Shown: in pieces, positions 37,118-47,400 of the stretch
Position numbering within the stretch: position 1 is the stretch's first letter
Layout: each line of letters starts with the position of its first letter
DNA from: an uncultured Cyclobacteriaceae bacterium
GTDB taxonomy: Bacteria > Bacteroidota > Bacteroidia > Cytophagales > Cyclobacteriaceae
Assembly (NCBI GenBank): GCA_947492745.1
Contig: CANLOE010000037.1
Location: 1-55,341, forward strand
Direction: 5' to 3'
DNA length: 55,341 nucleotides
Notes under the pieces: generated by a model
Database searches by the model: none
What the model saw: only the letters and a program-made list of their open reading frames with translations
Told to the model about the DNA's origin: nothing
Program-made: the position numbers and the translations under genes

Positions 37118-38664
37118 TGAGGGAGGATTGGATAGAAGTGGAATTGGGTAGATTTTGTGATTTTATAGGTGGAGGTACTCCAAGTAAAAAAAATCAATCC
37201 TATTGGGGTGGAGATATTCCATGGACATCCATCAAGGACTTAAAGGGGAAATTTTTGTATAGTTCAACCGATACAATAAGCGAGGATGGACTTACAAACA
37301 GTGCATCAAACATTGCTGAAATAAATGATATCATATTAGCCACCAGAATAAACCCTGGCAGACCTATAATTGCAAAAATTAAGACCGCAATAAATCAAGA
37401 TCTAAAAATTGTAAAACCAAAAATCAGCATTAACAGTCAATACTTGTATTATGCTTTTTTAAACGCAGAAAAAAAAATTGTCAAAGCCTCAAGTGGTACA
37501 ACAGTTCTTGGAATCAGATTAGATAACCTCAAAGGAGTTTCGATCCCCCTTCCCCCACTCCCTGAGCAACGTGCCATTGTTTCCAAAATAGAGCTGCTCT
37601 TCGCCGAACTAGACCATGGTATCACTAGCCTGAAAAAAGCACAAGAACAACTGAAAGTATATAGACAAGCGGTGTTAAAAGAGGCTTTTGAGGGGAAAAT
37701 AACCCAGTCCTGGCGAGAAAAACAAAGTAACTTGCCCAGTGCTGAAGAACTATTGGAACAAATCAAAACGGAACGTCAAAAGCACTATGAACAACAGGTA
37801 GCAGATTGGGAAAAAGCAGTAAAGGAGTGGGAAGCAGCGGGGAATGAAGGGAGGAAGCCGAAAAGGGTCTCTAAGCCAAAAGCCATTACTGAAAAAAATA
37901 CAATAATAACTACTAATGAAAGTAAAATACCCCAAGGTTGGCTTTGGTCTAATTTCTGTAATGTGACCTACAAAATTGGGGACATAGACCATAAGATGCC
38001 AAAGGTTTCTCAAAATGGACTGCCTTATCTTTCCACTGGTAATTTAAAAAAGGATGGGACAATAGATTTCACCAATTCAAAAACGATATCTAGAAAGGAC
38101 TTCGAAGAACTATCAAGAAAAATAAAACCTCAAAAAGGAGATATTTTATTTCCTAGATATGGGACAATAGGAAGGAATATCCTTATCGACTTTGACAAAG
38201 AATTTTTGGTTTCTTATTCATGCGCAATTGTAAAGAATATCACAAAACTGATGAATGAAAGATTTGTTTATTATTATTCAATTTCACCATTGGCCCACAA
38301 GGAAATTAAGAGGTATACCGTAGAAACCACCCAGGCCAACATAGGAATTGCTTCCATTGAAAAGTTTTTGTTTCCACTATGTTCCAAATATGAACAAACC
38401 CAAATCGTAGAAGCCATAGAAAGCCGCCTATCAATCTGCGACCGTTTAGAAAAAGACATCGAACAAAGTCTAAAAAAAGCTGAGGCCCTGCGCCAGAGCA
38501 TATTGAAACAGGCCTTTGAAGGGGAGTTACTCTCTGAGGAAGAGCTCAAGACTTGCCGACAGGCTGCTGATTGGGAGCCTGCCGAGGAGCTACTGAAACG
38601 GATACAGATGGAAAAAACTCCCAGCACCAAAAAAAACAAGACCAAAGCTAAAGCCAAACCATGA
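37117..38664 (+). CDS. hsdS: Type I restriction specificity subunit S
   Basis: This 515-aa specificity subunit recognises a bipartite DNA target. TRD1 (about 5-150) and TRD2 (about 270-430) are separated by long helices that set the spacer (about 155-235, IVSKIELLFAELDHG and QAVLKEAFEGKI; matching helices again at about 435-490). TRD coding stretches at about 37120-37540 and 37900-38400 are clearly more AT-rich than the conserved helices, a sign of TRD exchange. ATG 37117 overlaps the hsdR stop by one base; GTG 37114 is also possible. Its stop overlaps the next gene by ATGA. A long charged linker (about 225-262, rich in Lys and Glu) precedes TRD2. Confidence 0.95.
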   Translation: MREDWIEVELGRFCDFIGGGTPSKKNQSYWGGDIPWTSIKDLKGKFLYSSTDTISEDGLTNSASNIAEINDIILATRINPGRPIIAKIKTAINQDLKIVKPKISINSQYLYYAFLNAEKKIVKASSGTTVLGIRLDNLKGVSIPLPPLPEQRAIVSKIELLFAELDHGITSLKKAQEQLKVYRQAVLKEAFEGKITQSWREKQSNLPSAEELLEQIKTERQKHYEQQVADWEKAVKEWEAAGNEGRKPKRVSKPKAITEKNTIITTNESKIPQGWLWSNFCNVTYKIGDIDHKMPKVSQNGLPYLSTGNLKKDGTIDFTNSKTISRKDFEELSRKIKPQKGDILFPRYGTIGRNILIDFDKEFLVSYSCAIVKNITKLMNERFVYYYSISPLAHKEIKRYTVETTQANIGIASIEKFLFPLCSKYEQTQIVEAIESRLSICDRLEKDIEQSLKKAEALRQSILKQAFEGELLSEEELKTCRQAADWEPAEELLKRIQMEKTPSTKKNKTKAKAKP

Positions 38665-40121
38665 ACCAAGCCATCCGAAAGTTCCTCATCGACCAAAGTG
38701 TGAAGGGGACACCCGTCTACTATGAAGTCATCGCGAAGAAGCTGAACCTCGACCTTGAAAACCCTGCCCACCGTGATCAACTGACTATAGTACTGCGGGA
38801 TATTGCCGTTTATGAGCATGAACACGACAGACCATTGGTGACGGCCATCGCCATTTACAAACAAAAAAATGACCATGGCTACGGTTTTTACAAATTGTGT
38901 GAAACCTTGGGCATCGGGAAAGCCTCTGACCTGAACGCTTCGCTCTACGGCTTCACGCAACTAGAGGAGAGCAAAAAGTTTTGGGGTGATGCGGATAATT
39001 ACAAAGCCCATTACTCCATTCAAGAGGAGGAAACCATCCATGATATTGAATTTTTTACTGCTGATGAAATCGATTTTCTGGCAGAGTGGGCGGGAAAAAC
39101 CTATTACAAATACAATCCAACGCATATTGCCGCTAAAGAATACATCAAGAACAGTCTAGGGAGTAAGACGAAGTACTGGTCCAATGAAGTAGTGAGGCGG
39201 ATACCAAGCTTGGATACCTACAATCCACGGGTGTGGAGTCAAAAGGGCTGGGACGAAACCGAAGAAGGCAAAGTAAGGGTAGCCAAGTTTAAGGACTATA
39301 CCTGGGCAAGAATATATCGACTGGGGGACGACTACAAGGATATATTTTTCACGGTAGGCGTACAAAGCAATCCCAAAGAGTTGGTTTATAAATTGCACTA
39401 TTACTTTGAAAAAACATCTGTACTCAGCGCATCACAAAAGGCGCTATTGGAAAGAGAAATACCTTCAGAACTACGCTGGAAATCCATACCCGCTGATGAC
39501 TTGAAAAAACACGACTGGGATAGTCTGATCAACATCACCACTGATTTCATCAATAACAACCTGAACGTATATGATCAACTGATGCAAGCTGTTTGGGGAG
39601 AGACCGAACCTGACAGCAGTGAAGTCAATACCTTAAGACCACAGGAAACCCCTGATACCGGTATTAGTGCGCTTCCGGCATACCGCCCCAACTTTGAGGG
39701 AGTAGAGGTCAACCACCTACAAAAAGCTGTCGAAAGAAAAGAACGAGGTGATGCGGGAGAAGCACTTGTGCTCCAATATGAAAAGAAAAAACTGCTCAAA
39801 GCAGGGCTTGATAAGCTTGCTCATCAAGTCAAAAAGGTTCAAGATGGCAAGGGATATGACGTGCTTTCGTTCCATCCCGATGGTAGCCTGAAGTACATCG
39901 AAGTCAAGACCACCACCGGTGGTGCGGTAAAGCCCTTTCACATGACGCGCAATGAGCGTTGTTTTGCTCAATTAAATCCGCAAGAATACTATATTTACAG
40001 ATTGTATAATTATGATGAAATCAACCACAGCGCTGATTTTTACATCATCGACCAGATTGAAGAAAAGTTGTTGTTCCAAGAGACCGACTATAACGCATAT
40101 TTGAAAAAAACAAAAAAATGA
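38661..40121 (+). CDS. DUF3883-type putative nuclease inside the hsd operon
   Basis: A 486-aa protein inserted between hsdS and hsdM, overlapping both by 4 bp (ATGA). The N-terminal 60 residues look like a winged-helix segment (TPVYYEVIAKKLNLDLENPAHR). The middle (about 100-340) is unrecognised. The C-terminus (about 355-450) is a DUF3883 domain with a PD-(D/E)xK-like core: E367 in GDAGEALV, D400 in GKGYDVLSF, and E414 and K416 in YIEVKTTTG. DUF3883 occurs in many defence and DNA-processing proteins. Its place inside a coupled operon suggests it acts with the enzyme, perhaps as an extra nuclease or DNA sensor; its activity is unproven. It is not a standard type I subunit. Confidence 0.82.
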   Translation: MNQAIRKFLIDQSVKGTPVYYEVIAKKLNLDLENPAHRDQLTIVLRDIAVYEHEHDRPLVTAIAIYKQKNDHGYGFYKLCETLGIGKASDLNASLYGFTQLEESKKFWGDADNYKAHYSIQEEETIHDIEFFTADEIDFLAEWAGKTYYKYNPTHIAAKEYIKNSLGSKTKYWSNEVVRRIPSLDTYNPRVWSQKGWDETEEGKVRVAKFKDYTWARIYRLGDDYKDIFFTVGVQSNPKELVYKLHYYFEKTSVLSASQKALLEREIPSELRWKSIPADDLKKHDWDSLINITTDFINNNLNVYDQLMQAVWGETEPDSSEVNTLRPQETPDTGISALPAYRPNFEGVEVNHLQKAVERKERGDAGEALVLQYEKKKLLKAGLDKLAHQVKKVQDGKGYDVLSFHPDGSLKYIEVKTTTGGAVKPFHMTRNERCFAQLNPQEYYIYRLYNYDEINHSADFYIIDQIEEKLLFQETDYNAYLKKTKK

Positions 40122-41599
40122 CCGAGTCCGTTATCGTATCCAAAGTTTGGAATTTTGCCCATATCCTCCGTGATGATGGGGTCGGCTATGGAGATTATCT
40201 AGAGCAGATTACTTTTCTGCTTTTCCTGAAAATGGCCGATGAATACAGTAAGCCTCCCTATGACCGAGATACCATTATTCCCGCAGAATACAATTGGGAC
40301 AGCCTGACCAGCAAGAGAGGGGCAGAACTGGAGCAGCACTATGTGTACCTGCTCCGTGAGTTGGGCAAGTCCAAAGGTATACTTGGCCAGATATTCACCA
40401 AAGCACAGAACAAGATACAAGACCCCTCTAAGCTCTCCAAGATCATCGATATGATCAATAAAGAGCAATGGAGCGCGCTGGGAGCAGACCTAAAGGGCAA
40501 GATTTACGAAGGCCTGCTGGAAAAAAATGCAGAAGATACCAAAAGTGGTGCAGGGCAGTACTTTACCCCAAGGGCACTGATCAAAGCCATTGTGGCCTGT
40601 GTCGCGCCTCAACCAGAGAAGACCATCATCGACCCCTCTTGTGGCACGGGAGGCTTCTTCTTGGCCGCCTTTGACCATATTGCCCAATATGACCTCACCA
40701 AAGACCAGAAAGCGTTTCTGAAGAACGAGACCTTTTTTGGTAATGAGATCGTGTCCAGCACCCGTAGGATGTGCCTGATGAACATGTTCTTGCACAACAT
40801 CGGGGAAATGGACGGCGACAGTTCCATATCCTCTACCGATGCCTTGATTTCCGAAGCAGAGCGGCAGTACGATTATGTACTGGCCAATCCTCCCTTCGGA
40901 AAAAAGAGCAGTATGTCCAGCACCAATAAGGAAGGAGAACAGGAAAAACAAGACCTGAACTATAACCGACAGGACTTTTGGGCCTCAACTTCCAACAAGC
41001 AACTGAATTTCCTTCAGCACATTATATCACTGCTCAATACTACAGGAGAGGCGGCGGTGGTCCTGCCGGACAATGTGCTTTTCGAAGCAGGGGCCGGTGA
41101 GACCATCCGAAAAGAGCTGATGAGGACTACCGACCTGCATACGATACTTCGGTTGCCTACGGGTATTTTCTATGCCAATGGTGTCAAGGCCAATGTGCTT
41201 TTCTTCGACAACAAACCAGGTGCAAAAGAACCTTGGACCAAAGAGGTCTGGGTCTATGATTACCGTACCAATGTACATCACACCCTCAAGAAAAAACCGA
41301 TGCGTCAAGAACATTTAGATGATTTCGTCAAGTTATACAACCCAAAAAACCGTCACCAACGGCAAGCAACATGGACAGAGACCAATCCAGAAGGGAGGTG
41401 GCGTAAATTCACCTATGAGGAAATCATACAACGCGACAAGACCAATCTGGACATCTTTTGGCTCAAGGACAAGGACTTAATGGACTTGGACAACTTACCC
41501 GAACCTGACGTCCTGGCCAATGAGATCATCGATAATATAACCGCAGGCCTCAACAGTTTCAAGCAGATCATGGAGACTTTGGGTGGAGAAAAGGGTTAA
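40118..41599 (+). CDS. hsdM: Type I restriction methyltransferase subunit M
   Basis: A 493-aa adenine N6-methyltransferase subunit. The N-terminal helical domain (about 5-135) is followed by AGQYFTPRALIKAIV and SAM-binding motif I DPSCGTGGFF (172-181), and by catalytic motif IV NPPF (257-260). The C-terminal part with VWVYDYRTNVHHTL is typical of the family. It overlaps the preceding gene by ATGA, so all four genes appear coupled; methylase last and restriction subunit first is unusual, since cells normally need methylation before restriction. Length is normal. Confidence 0.96.
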   Translation: MTESVIVSKVWNFAHILRDDGVGYGDYLEQITFLLFLKMADEYSKPPYDRDTIIPAEYNWDSLTSKRGAELEQHYVYLLRELGKSKGILGQIFTKAQNKIQDPSKLSKIIDMINKEQWSALGADLKGKIYEGLLEKNAEDTKSGAGQYFTPRALIKAIVACVAPQPEKTIIDPSCGTGGFFLAAFDHIAQYDLTKDQKAFLKNETFFGNEIVSSTRRMCLMNMFLHNIGEMDGDSSISSTDALISEAERQYDYVLANPPFGKKSSMSSTNKEGEQEKQDLNYNRQDFWASTSNKQLNFLQHIISLLNTTGEAAVVLPDNVLFEAGAGETIRKELMRTTDLHTILRLPTGIFYANGVKANVLFFDNKPGAKEPWTKEVWVYDYRTNVHHTLKKKPMRQEHLDDFVKLYNPKNRHQRQATWTETNPEGRWRKFTYEEIIQRDKTNLDIFWLKDKDLMDLDNLPEPDVLANEIIDNITAGLNSFKQIMETLGGEKG

Positions 41600-41778
41600 T
41601 ATTTTATAAAAAATAGAAAAATACTATAAAAAGATTGATTATAGAATTAATCTATTGTAGAACAACCTAAAAATAAGGCCTACAGTGAAGGTAAAGTCAC
41701 TGGTAAATGATGAGGAATAGATAAGAAAAATAAAAATCTACATTGACGACTTTACCTCAAAATGTTATCAAATAAATA

Positions 41779-42513
41779 ATGAAAAGCTTTAAAACCGCAG
41801 CCATTGAGATATTGAAAGAGGCCGAAAGACCCATGCATTACAGGGAGATAACGCAACTGGCCTTGGACAAAGGCATACTACACACCAATGGTAAAACCCC
41901 CGAAGATACCATGAATTCTAAACTGAACACAGAAATCAGTACTTTAGGTGATGCTTCAAGTTTTATTAGAACTGCCCGAGCTATTTTTGCTTTGAACCCC
42001 AACAAACAAGAGGAGAAAAAGCAAAGTAAAAAGCCGCAACCCAATAAAATTCCAGTAGATAAGTTCAAGTCAGGTTTTATTGGTAAAGCGGGAGAACATT
42101 ACGTTGCAGCAGAGTTATTGTTCCGAGGGTTCAATGCCAGTATCATGAGTGTAGATATTGGTATGGATATCATCGCCACCAATAATAATAAATTGTACTC
42201 CTTACAGGTAAAAACATCTAACCTGCACCCCAACAATGCCTTTATATTTGACATCAAAAAAGTAGCATTGGAAAGGGACCATGCCGGAAGGGAGTTCTAT
42301 GTGTTTGTAATGATACATGATGATGAATCAAAGTCAGCATTGATTTTACCGGCAATTAAAATCAACGAACTGATTGATAGTAACGCCATTAAAGATTTGA
42401 AAAGTGCTGAAAGGTTCAGAGTGACCTTGAAAATCCGCAAGAACAATATCTATATCGGTACCTTGGACAATGAAATCAACTATTATTGGAATAAATGGGA
42501 AGTCATCAAATAA
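41779..42513 (+). CDS. HARE-HTH plus restriction-endonuclease-fold protein
   Basis: A 244-aa protein whose N-terminal 72 residues match a HARE-HTH (HB1/ASXL) domain (AAIEILKEAERPMHYREITQ), a DNA-binding module known to be fused with nucleases. After a Lys-rich linker (78-96) a PD-(D/E)xK-like domain (about 98-190) shows E106 in GKAGEHYVAAELL, D130 in DIGMDII and Q143-V-K145 in SLQVK. This is the usual signature of DUF4365-like and related endonuclease folds, with Gln in place of the third acid. It starts 179 bp after hsdM in its own AT-rich leader, so it may be separately expressed. It probably contributes to defence against foreign DNA. Confidence 0.75.
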   Translation: MKSFKTAAIEILKEAERPMHYREITQLALDKGILHTNGKTPEDTMNSKLNTEISTLGDASSFIRTARAIFALNPNKQEEKKQSKKPQPNKIPVDKFKSGFIGKAGEHYVAAELLFRGFNASIMSVDIGMDIIATNNNKLYSLQVKTSNLHPNNAFIFDIKKVALERDHAGREFYVFVMIHDDESKSALILPAIKINELIDSNAIKDLKSAERFRVTLKIRKNNIYIGTLDNEINYYWNKWEVIK

Positions 42514-42545
42514 GAGCAAAAGCCACGCACTACCCCCCAACATAA

Positions 42546-42713
42546 AACCCATTCTCCTTCGCCATATGGTTGGCAGACCAATTGGGCAAAAGCAAATCCA
42601 CCGTTTCCCGATGGTGTTCCAATGACATGCAACCACGCCTTGAAACCTTTTATGATATCGTCGAGATTTTGGATATGGAGGTGAGAGAATTGTTTGTGTC
42701 TACAAAGAGTTGA
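42546..42713 (+). pseudogene. Truncated XRE-family regulator
   Basis: In frame, 55 codons read as the second half of a Cro/CI-type HTH (WLADQLGKSKSTVSRWCSND, then ETFYDIVEILDMEVRELF) and end at TGA 42711. The first helix and start codon are missing; a TAA lies directly upstream at 42543. Small XRE controllers of exactly this type accompany Bacteroidota restriction systems, so this was probably the island's control gene. It is too short for default gene finders. Confidence 0.75.
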
Positions 42714-42795
42714 AAGGCCAAAAAATCATTATTTTATCAATCATTCTTGTTTATGTAAATCAACAGTTTCACTTAATCTAAAAAAACAGATACGG

Positions 42796-43968
42796 CTAAA
42801 ATTCAAAAAATGAGTTGCACGTCATTTTCATCGTCTCGACGGACAAGTCCAAACTGAAGTTGTCATTGAAAACGAAAAACAGGTCTCTGCAAGTTAATTC
42901 ATTGAGCCTCTTCTGCCCTCGTAAGTACGATTCATTATTGTAGAAATTGTCTTCGTTTACTTCATAACCGATTTTTGAATATAACATGATTCCTATTAGA
43001 TTAGGATAATTACTCATTTTGTTTCCCAAAAGGGCAGCTGCTTCATCAAGGTCGGTAATCATCAAATGCCATGGGTTTACAGGTATGTAAATCAGACCAG
43101 GTCGCTCTTTAGGTAATTGATCGGCTTCGTGTTCTATTTTTCTGTTCTTTAAAAGCCTATTGGTTTCATTGAACTCAATAGGAAGGCCGACAAAAGTGCT
43201 ATCCCTTTTTCCATTTTTTTCGCACCATTCATGCAGCTCCAACTCCCTACCGGGGTAGGCAATGGCAACCTCTATTTTGTTGTCTTTGAGTACTTGAAAA
43301 GACTTGAGCCTATCAACCTCCTGTTTTACTTCTTTGATTTTATTGAGGAGCTCTGGCATCTCGTCTTCAGTAACATATTCCAATTGTCTTCCAGAAATTT
43401 GAAAGTTCGGTGGTGTGTGCATCAATTCCTGTACTATCCTATCATAATTTTCCTTAATCCTTTTTCTTTCATCCCTTTCTTGAAGGTAAGATACTTCAAT
43501 AAAGACCTTTTCCTTACTGCTAGGATTTACTATCTCAATATCAGGGCACTTATCCACTTCATTCTCATCTGGGAAGGACACATCAAACCCGGCTTTTCTG
43601 AAAGAATGTGCAATTTCCGTAAATGGAATCCCTTCCTTCCTACAAGTATCAACGGGCAATAGCTTTTCAACCAGCTTTTTGAAGTTACAGTTAGCATCCC
43701 TCAGGTCTCTGAGCATGTTACTAAAATTAATAAGGTCCTCCACTTGCCAAGGGGCTTTATTGAAAACTTTACCCTTAATAGGGTGACCATGCCCGCAGGA
43801 TTTGAGGAAGCCTTTTCCTAATTCTTTTCTTAGAAAATCCAGGGCATCTATCCAATCATGTCTCCTCTCTTCTGAAATATCGGGTCGTAGGGAAGCGTAT
43901 TCAATCTGTTTGTGCCACTTTAAATGGTCAGAGGGATTCTTGAATACTTGAATTGATAGATTTGGCAT
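42796..43968 (-). CDS. Uncharacterised protein with nuclease-like core
   Basis: A 390-aa cytoplasmic protein with no signal or membrane segment. Residues 127-162 resemble the core of a PD-(D/E)xK nuclease: helix AHSFRKAGFDVSF, then PDIEI with D143, and a strand VFIEVS with E158, but the normal lysine is replaced by S160. Downstream is a long charged helical region (165-230, rich in Glu, Lys and Arg), then an alpha/beta part with PGLIYIPVNPWHLM. I know no matching family. It lies convergent to the restriction island, beside the XRE remnant, and may be an extra defence gene; its own promoter would be near 43990. Confidence 0.6.
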   Translation of the reverse strand: MPNLSIQVFKNPSDHLKWHKQIEYASLRPDISEERRHDWIDALDFLRKELGKGFLKSCGHGHPIKGKVFNKAPWQVEDLINFSNMLRDLRDANCNFKKLVEKLLPVDTCRKEGIPFTEIAHSFRKAGFDVSFPDENEVDKCPDIEIVNPSSKEKVFIEVSYLQERDERKRIKENYDRIVQELMHTPPNFQISGRQLEYVTEDEMPELLNKIKEVKQEVDRLKSFQVLKDNKIEVAIAYPGRELELHEWCEKNGKRDSTFVGLPIEFNETNRLLKNRKIEHEADQLPKERPGLIYIPVNPWHLMITDLDEAAALLGNKMSNYPNLIGIMLYSKIGYEVNEDNFYNNESYLRGQKRLNELTCRDLFFVFNDNFSLDLSVETMKMTCNSFFEF

Positions 43969-44307
43969 GATAGCTTATTTGGTTTATCTTATAAATATAG
44001 CTAGACAATATTTCCAAAAAACAAAATAACCTGTTCACATTCCTGCCCTAAGCATTACACTAGTATAAGTTACTACAAAACTCTTATTCTTGATTAAGGA
44101 AAGATTCCCATCCACGGAAACCATCCTATTTTGGGAGAAGGGCAATCTATAGATTAAGTCATCCAACATATTGTATGACAGCTATTTGCTAAATACAATA
44201 CCTAACATAACTTATTCGCACGACCTTTGCCCTATCTCAAAAGGGTCATGCACGGATGGCAATGCCACCACAGATTAATAATTTAATAAACATTAAAAAT
44301 AGAAAAA

Positions 44308-44358
44308 ATGATAAAAGTGGTTACTTTCGGGCACCAAAAGGCATATATCGCATGGTGA
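44308..44358 (+). other. Possible 16-codon leader ORF
   Basis: ATG preceded by an A-rich leader opens a 16-codon frame (MIKVVTFGHQKAYIAW) that stops at TGA 44356, 18 bp before an in-frame Met of the next gene (44377). It may be a translated leader or chance. The rest of 43969-44376 shows no other gene. Confidence 0.3.
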
Positions 44359-44406
44359 CCATCACAATTAGGCGGCATGCCTAACAAATTTCATATCGCA
44401 GACCAA

Positions 44407-47400
44407 ATGACAAAGACTTTAGGGACATACCTTACCGTATCGATCTTGGCACTTATACTGGGCCCGGTCACCTTTTCATGGGCGCAGGGAAACAATGTCC
44501 CCGGTGACAGCTCGGACAACAATCTGGCGGCCAGAATACACGCGCTGCACGATAAGATATTGGACGAGGGCAGGACCGTAGAGACCTTGACCATGGACGA
44601 TATGGCCAGCCTACCGGTAGGTATAGTAAAGGATATCGGTGGTCAAAAATTCATCATCGCCATCGATGGAGCAAGGTTCACCCCAAAAGGTGCTTTTTTC
44701 GATGCCTATATCTCGCTTCCCCTACCCTTTTCCAACAAAAAAATAGCCTTTGCCGCCAAGGATATCGCCATCCATCCGGGTGGATTGGCTGCAAGTACCG
44801 ACACCAAGTTGACCTTGGTAGAGGACTCCAAACACCGACTCAACAAGAACATCGAGCTAGTCCTACCCGGCAGCCCTTACGGTGAGTTCAACTATGTGTC
44901 CTGGGACTGTAGCGGTTTCAAAGAGGTCAACCTGAAGGGTGTTTTTGAGTTCGATAGGAACATGATCGTTCCTGACAACGGGGACAATAAAGTGACCGCT
45001 ACTTTCGAGACCGTAACTTCCGACCCCGGCAACATCATGGCCTCGGTAAGCATCTCCCCTTTCCGGTTGACCAAGCTGAAAGACCTTAGCTTTGAGGTAC
45101 AGCGGGCGACAGTGGACTACAGTGACCTTAACAGCCCTCCCGGTATGGCCTTTCCCGATACCTACAGAAATGAATTCGATGGGAATACCGAACTCTGGCA
45201 GGGGTTCCATCTGGAGGCGGCCACGGTCCGCTTGCCCGAAGAACTGAGCCCGAAGACGGGCAGGAAGTCCATCGATATCCGGAACATGCTCATCGATAAT
45301 TCCGGTGTGACGGGTGCCTTCGGTGTAAGTAATCTTTTTGCAAAAGAAGATGGCAGTCTCAACGGCTGGCCCTTTTCCATAGATTCACTGGGTATCGTAC
45401 TCGAACGGAACCGCTTGAAGGGCGGCGCCTTTAAGGGTGCCCTCCAGGTACCTTTGTTCGATGGGGACAGCCCGATGGAATACGAGGCACTCATCAGTCA
45501 ACGCAACGGGGAAACGGACTACCTCTTTGCGGTAACACCCGGAAAGGAGCTGAACGCCTCCGTATTGGCGGCAAAGATACAGCTGGACAGGGCCTCCACC
45601 ATTATCATAGAAAAGAAAAACGGCAAGCTGATGCCCTCGGCCATCCTGCACGGTAAGGCCTCTATCAGTGCCGGAACAAAACTGAGCGTCAAGGAACTGG
45701 AGTTCCAGAACCTACATCTGATCACGGAAAAGCCCTATATCCTGTCAGGGGTATGGGCACTCCACGGTAAGGGGCAACAAAAAGCCGCCAATTTCCCTAT
45801 TTCCATCAGCAATATCACATTTGCCCATGACCAACAGCGGATGGCACTGAACTTTGAGGCCGCACTGTCACTGATGAACAAGGAGGACAAGGGCTTTGGA
45901 GCGACCACCAAGATAAGTGTAAAGGGCAAGATCGAAGAAACAATAGAGGGCTCAGGGGAGCTTGCGGTCAATGCCCAACAATGGAAATACGATAAGACCA
46001 CGATAGATGATATCTATATCAATGCCAAGGGCGGTGCCTATGACCTAGAAGGCAGGCTGAGCCTTTATGACGAGGATCCCGTGTACGGCAATGGTTTCAG
46101 GGGACAGGTCAAGGCACAATTCCAGCCGGGCATAGGTGTCGATGCCATAGCACAGTTCGGTAATGTGGACGGCCTGCGCTACTGGTATGCCGATGCCGCC
46201 GTGCGGCTCCCCAATGGAGCCCCGATCAGCCCGGGCATGGCCTTTTACGGATTCGGGGGCGGCATGTACTACCACATGTCCATGCAGAAGTTCGATGAAA
46301 AGGAACTGGCCAATGCCACCGCTTCGGGGCAATCGGAACTACAGGTAGGCGCTTCCGAAAGCGGGCTGCAATACGTTCCCGATAACACTACCGGACTGGG
46401 CTTCCGCGCAGGGGTCACTTTGGGCACCCACCCCACACCGACACCCTTCAACGGGGACGCTTCTTTTGAAATGGCCTTTAACAAACATGGTGGTGCCAAG
46501 TATATCATTTTCAGGGGCGAAGGCTTCTTCATGCAGCCCATCGGGAACCGGAGCTCCAAGGCACCTTTGTACGCCGACCTGATGGTCTCCTACGATTTCA
46601 ACAACAAGAGCCTCCATGCCAATCTGGACACCTACGTCAATATGGGATTGGTCAAGGGTATCCATAAGGACGGTCTGGCCGGATCAGCGGTCATGCACTT
46701 TTCACCCGAGACCTGGTACATCCATATCGGGACACCCGACCAGCGCATCGGGCTGAACTTTCTCGGTCTTGTCAAGACCGGGGCCTATTTCATGGTCGGT
46801 AAGGAAATCCCCGGAATGCCCACACCACCGGACATCGTATCGGAGATACTGGGCGGTGAGGACCTGGACTTCATGCGGGACGAAAACGCACTGGGTTCCG
46901 GGGCAGGTATCGCCTTCGGCAGCAGTATGGAGGTCAATACCGGCAAACAGAATTTCCTGATCTTCTATGGACAGTTCGGCGCAGGTCTGGGCTTTGATAT
47001 CATGCTCAAGAACTATGGAAGTGCCAGGTGTGCGGGTAGGTCCGAACCCTTGGGCATCAACGGTTGGTACGCCTCGGGACAGGCCTGGGCATACGTACAC
47101 GGCAGGATAGGTATACGGGTCAACCTGAAATTCGTCAAAGGGGAATTCGATATCCTTTCCATCGGTGCGGCAGCGGTCCTACAGGCCAAACTGCCCAACC
47201 CGGTCTACATGCAGGGCATGGTCGGTGGACGTTTTGATATATTGGGCGGTCTTGTCAAGGGCAAGTGCAAGTTCAAGCTGCGCATCGGTGAGGAATGCGA
47301 GATACTAGGGGCCAGTTCGGTAACGGGGGTAAAGGCCATCGCTGAACTGAAACCCACAGCAGGGAGCGGAGAGGTATCGGTCTTTACGGCACCGCAAGCG

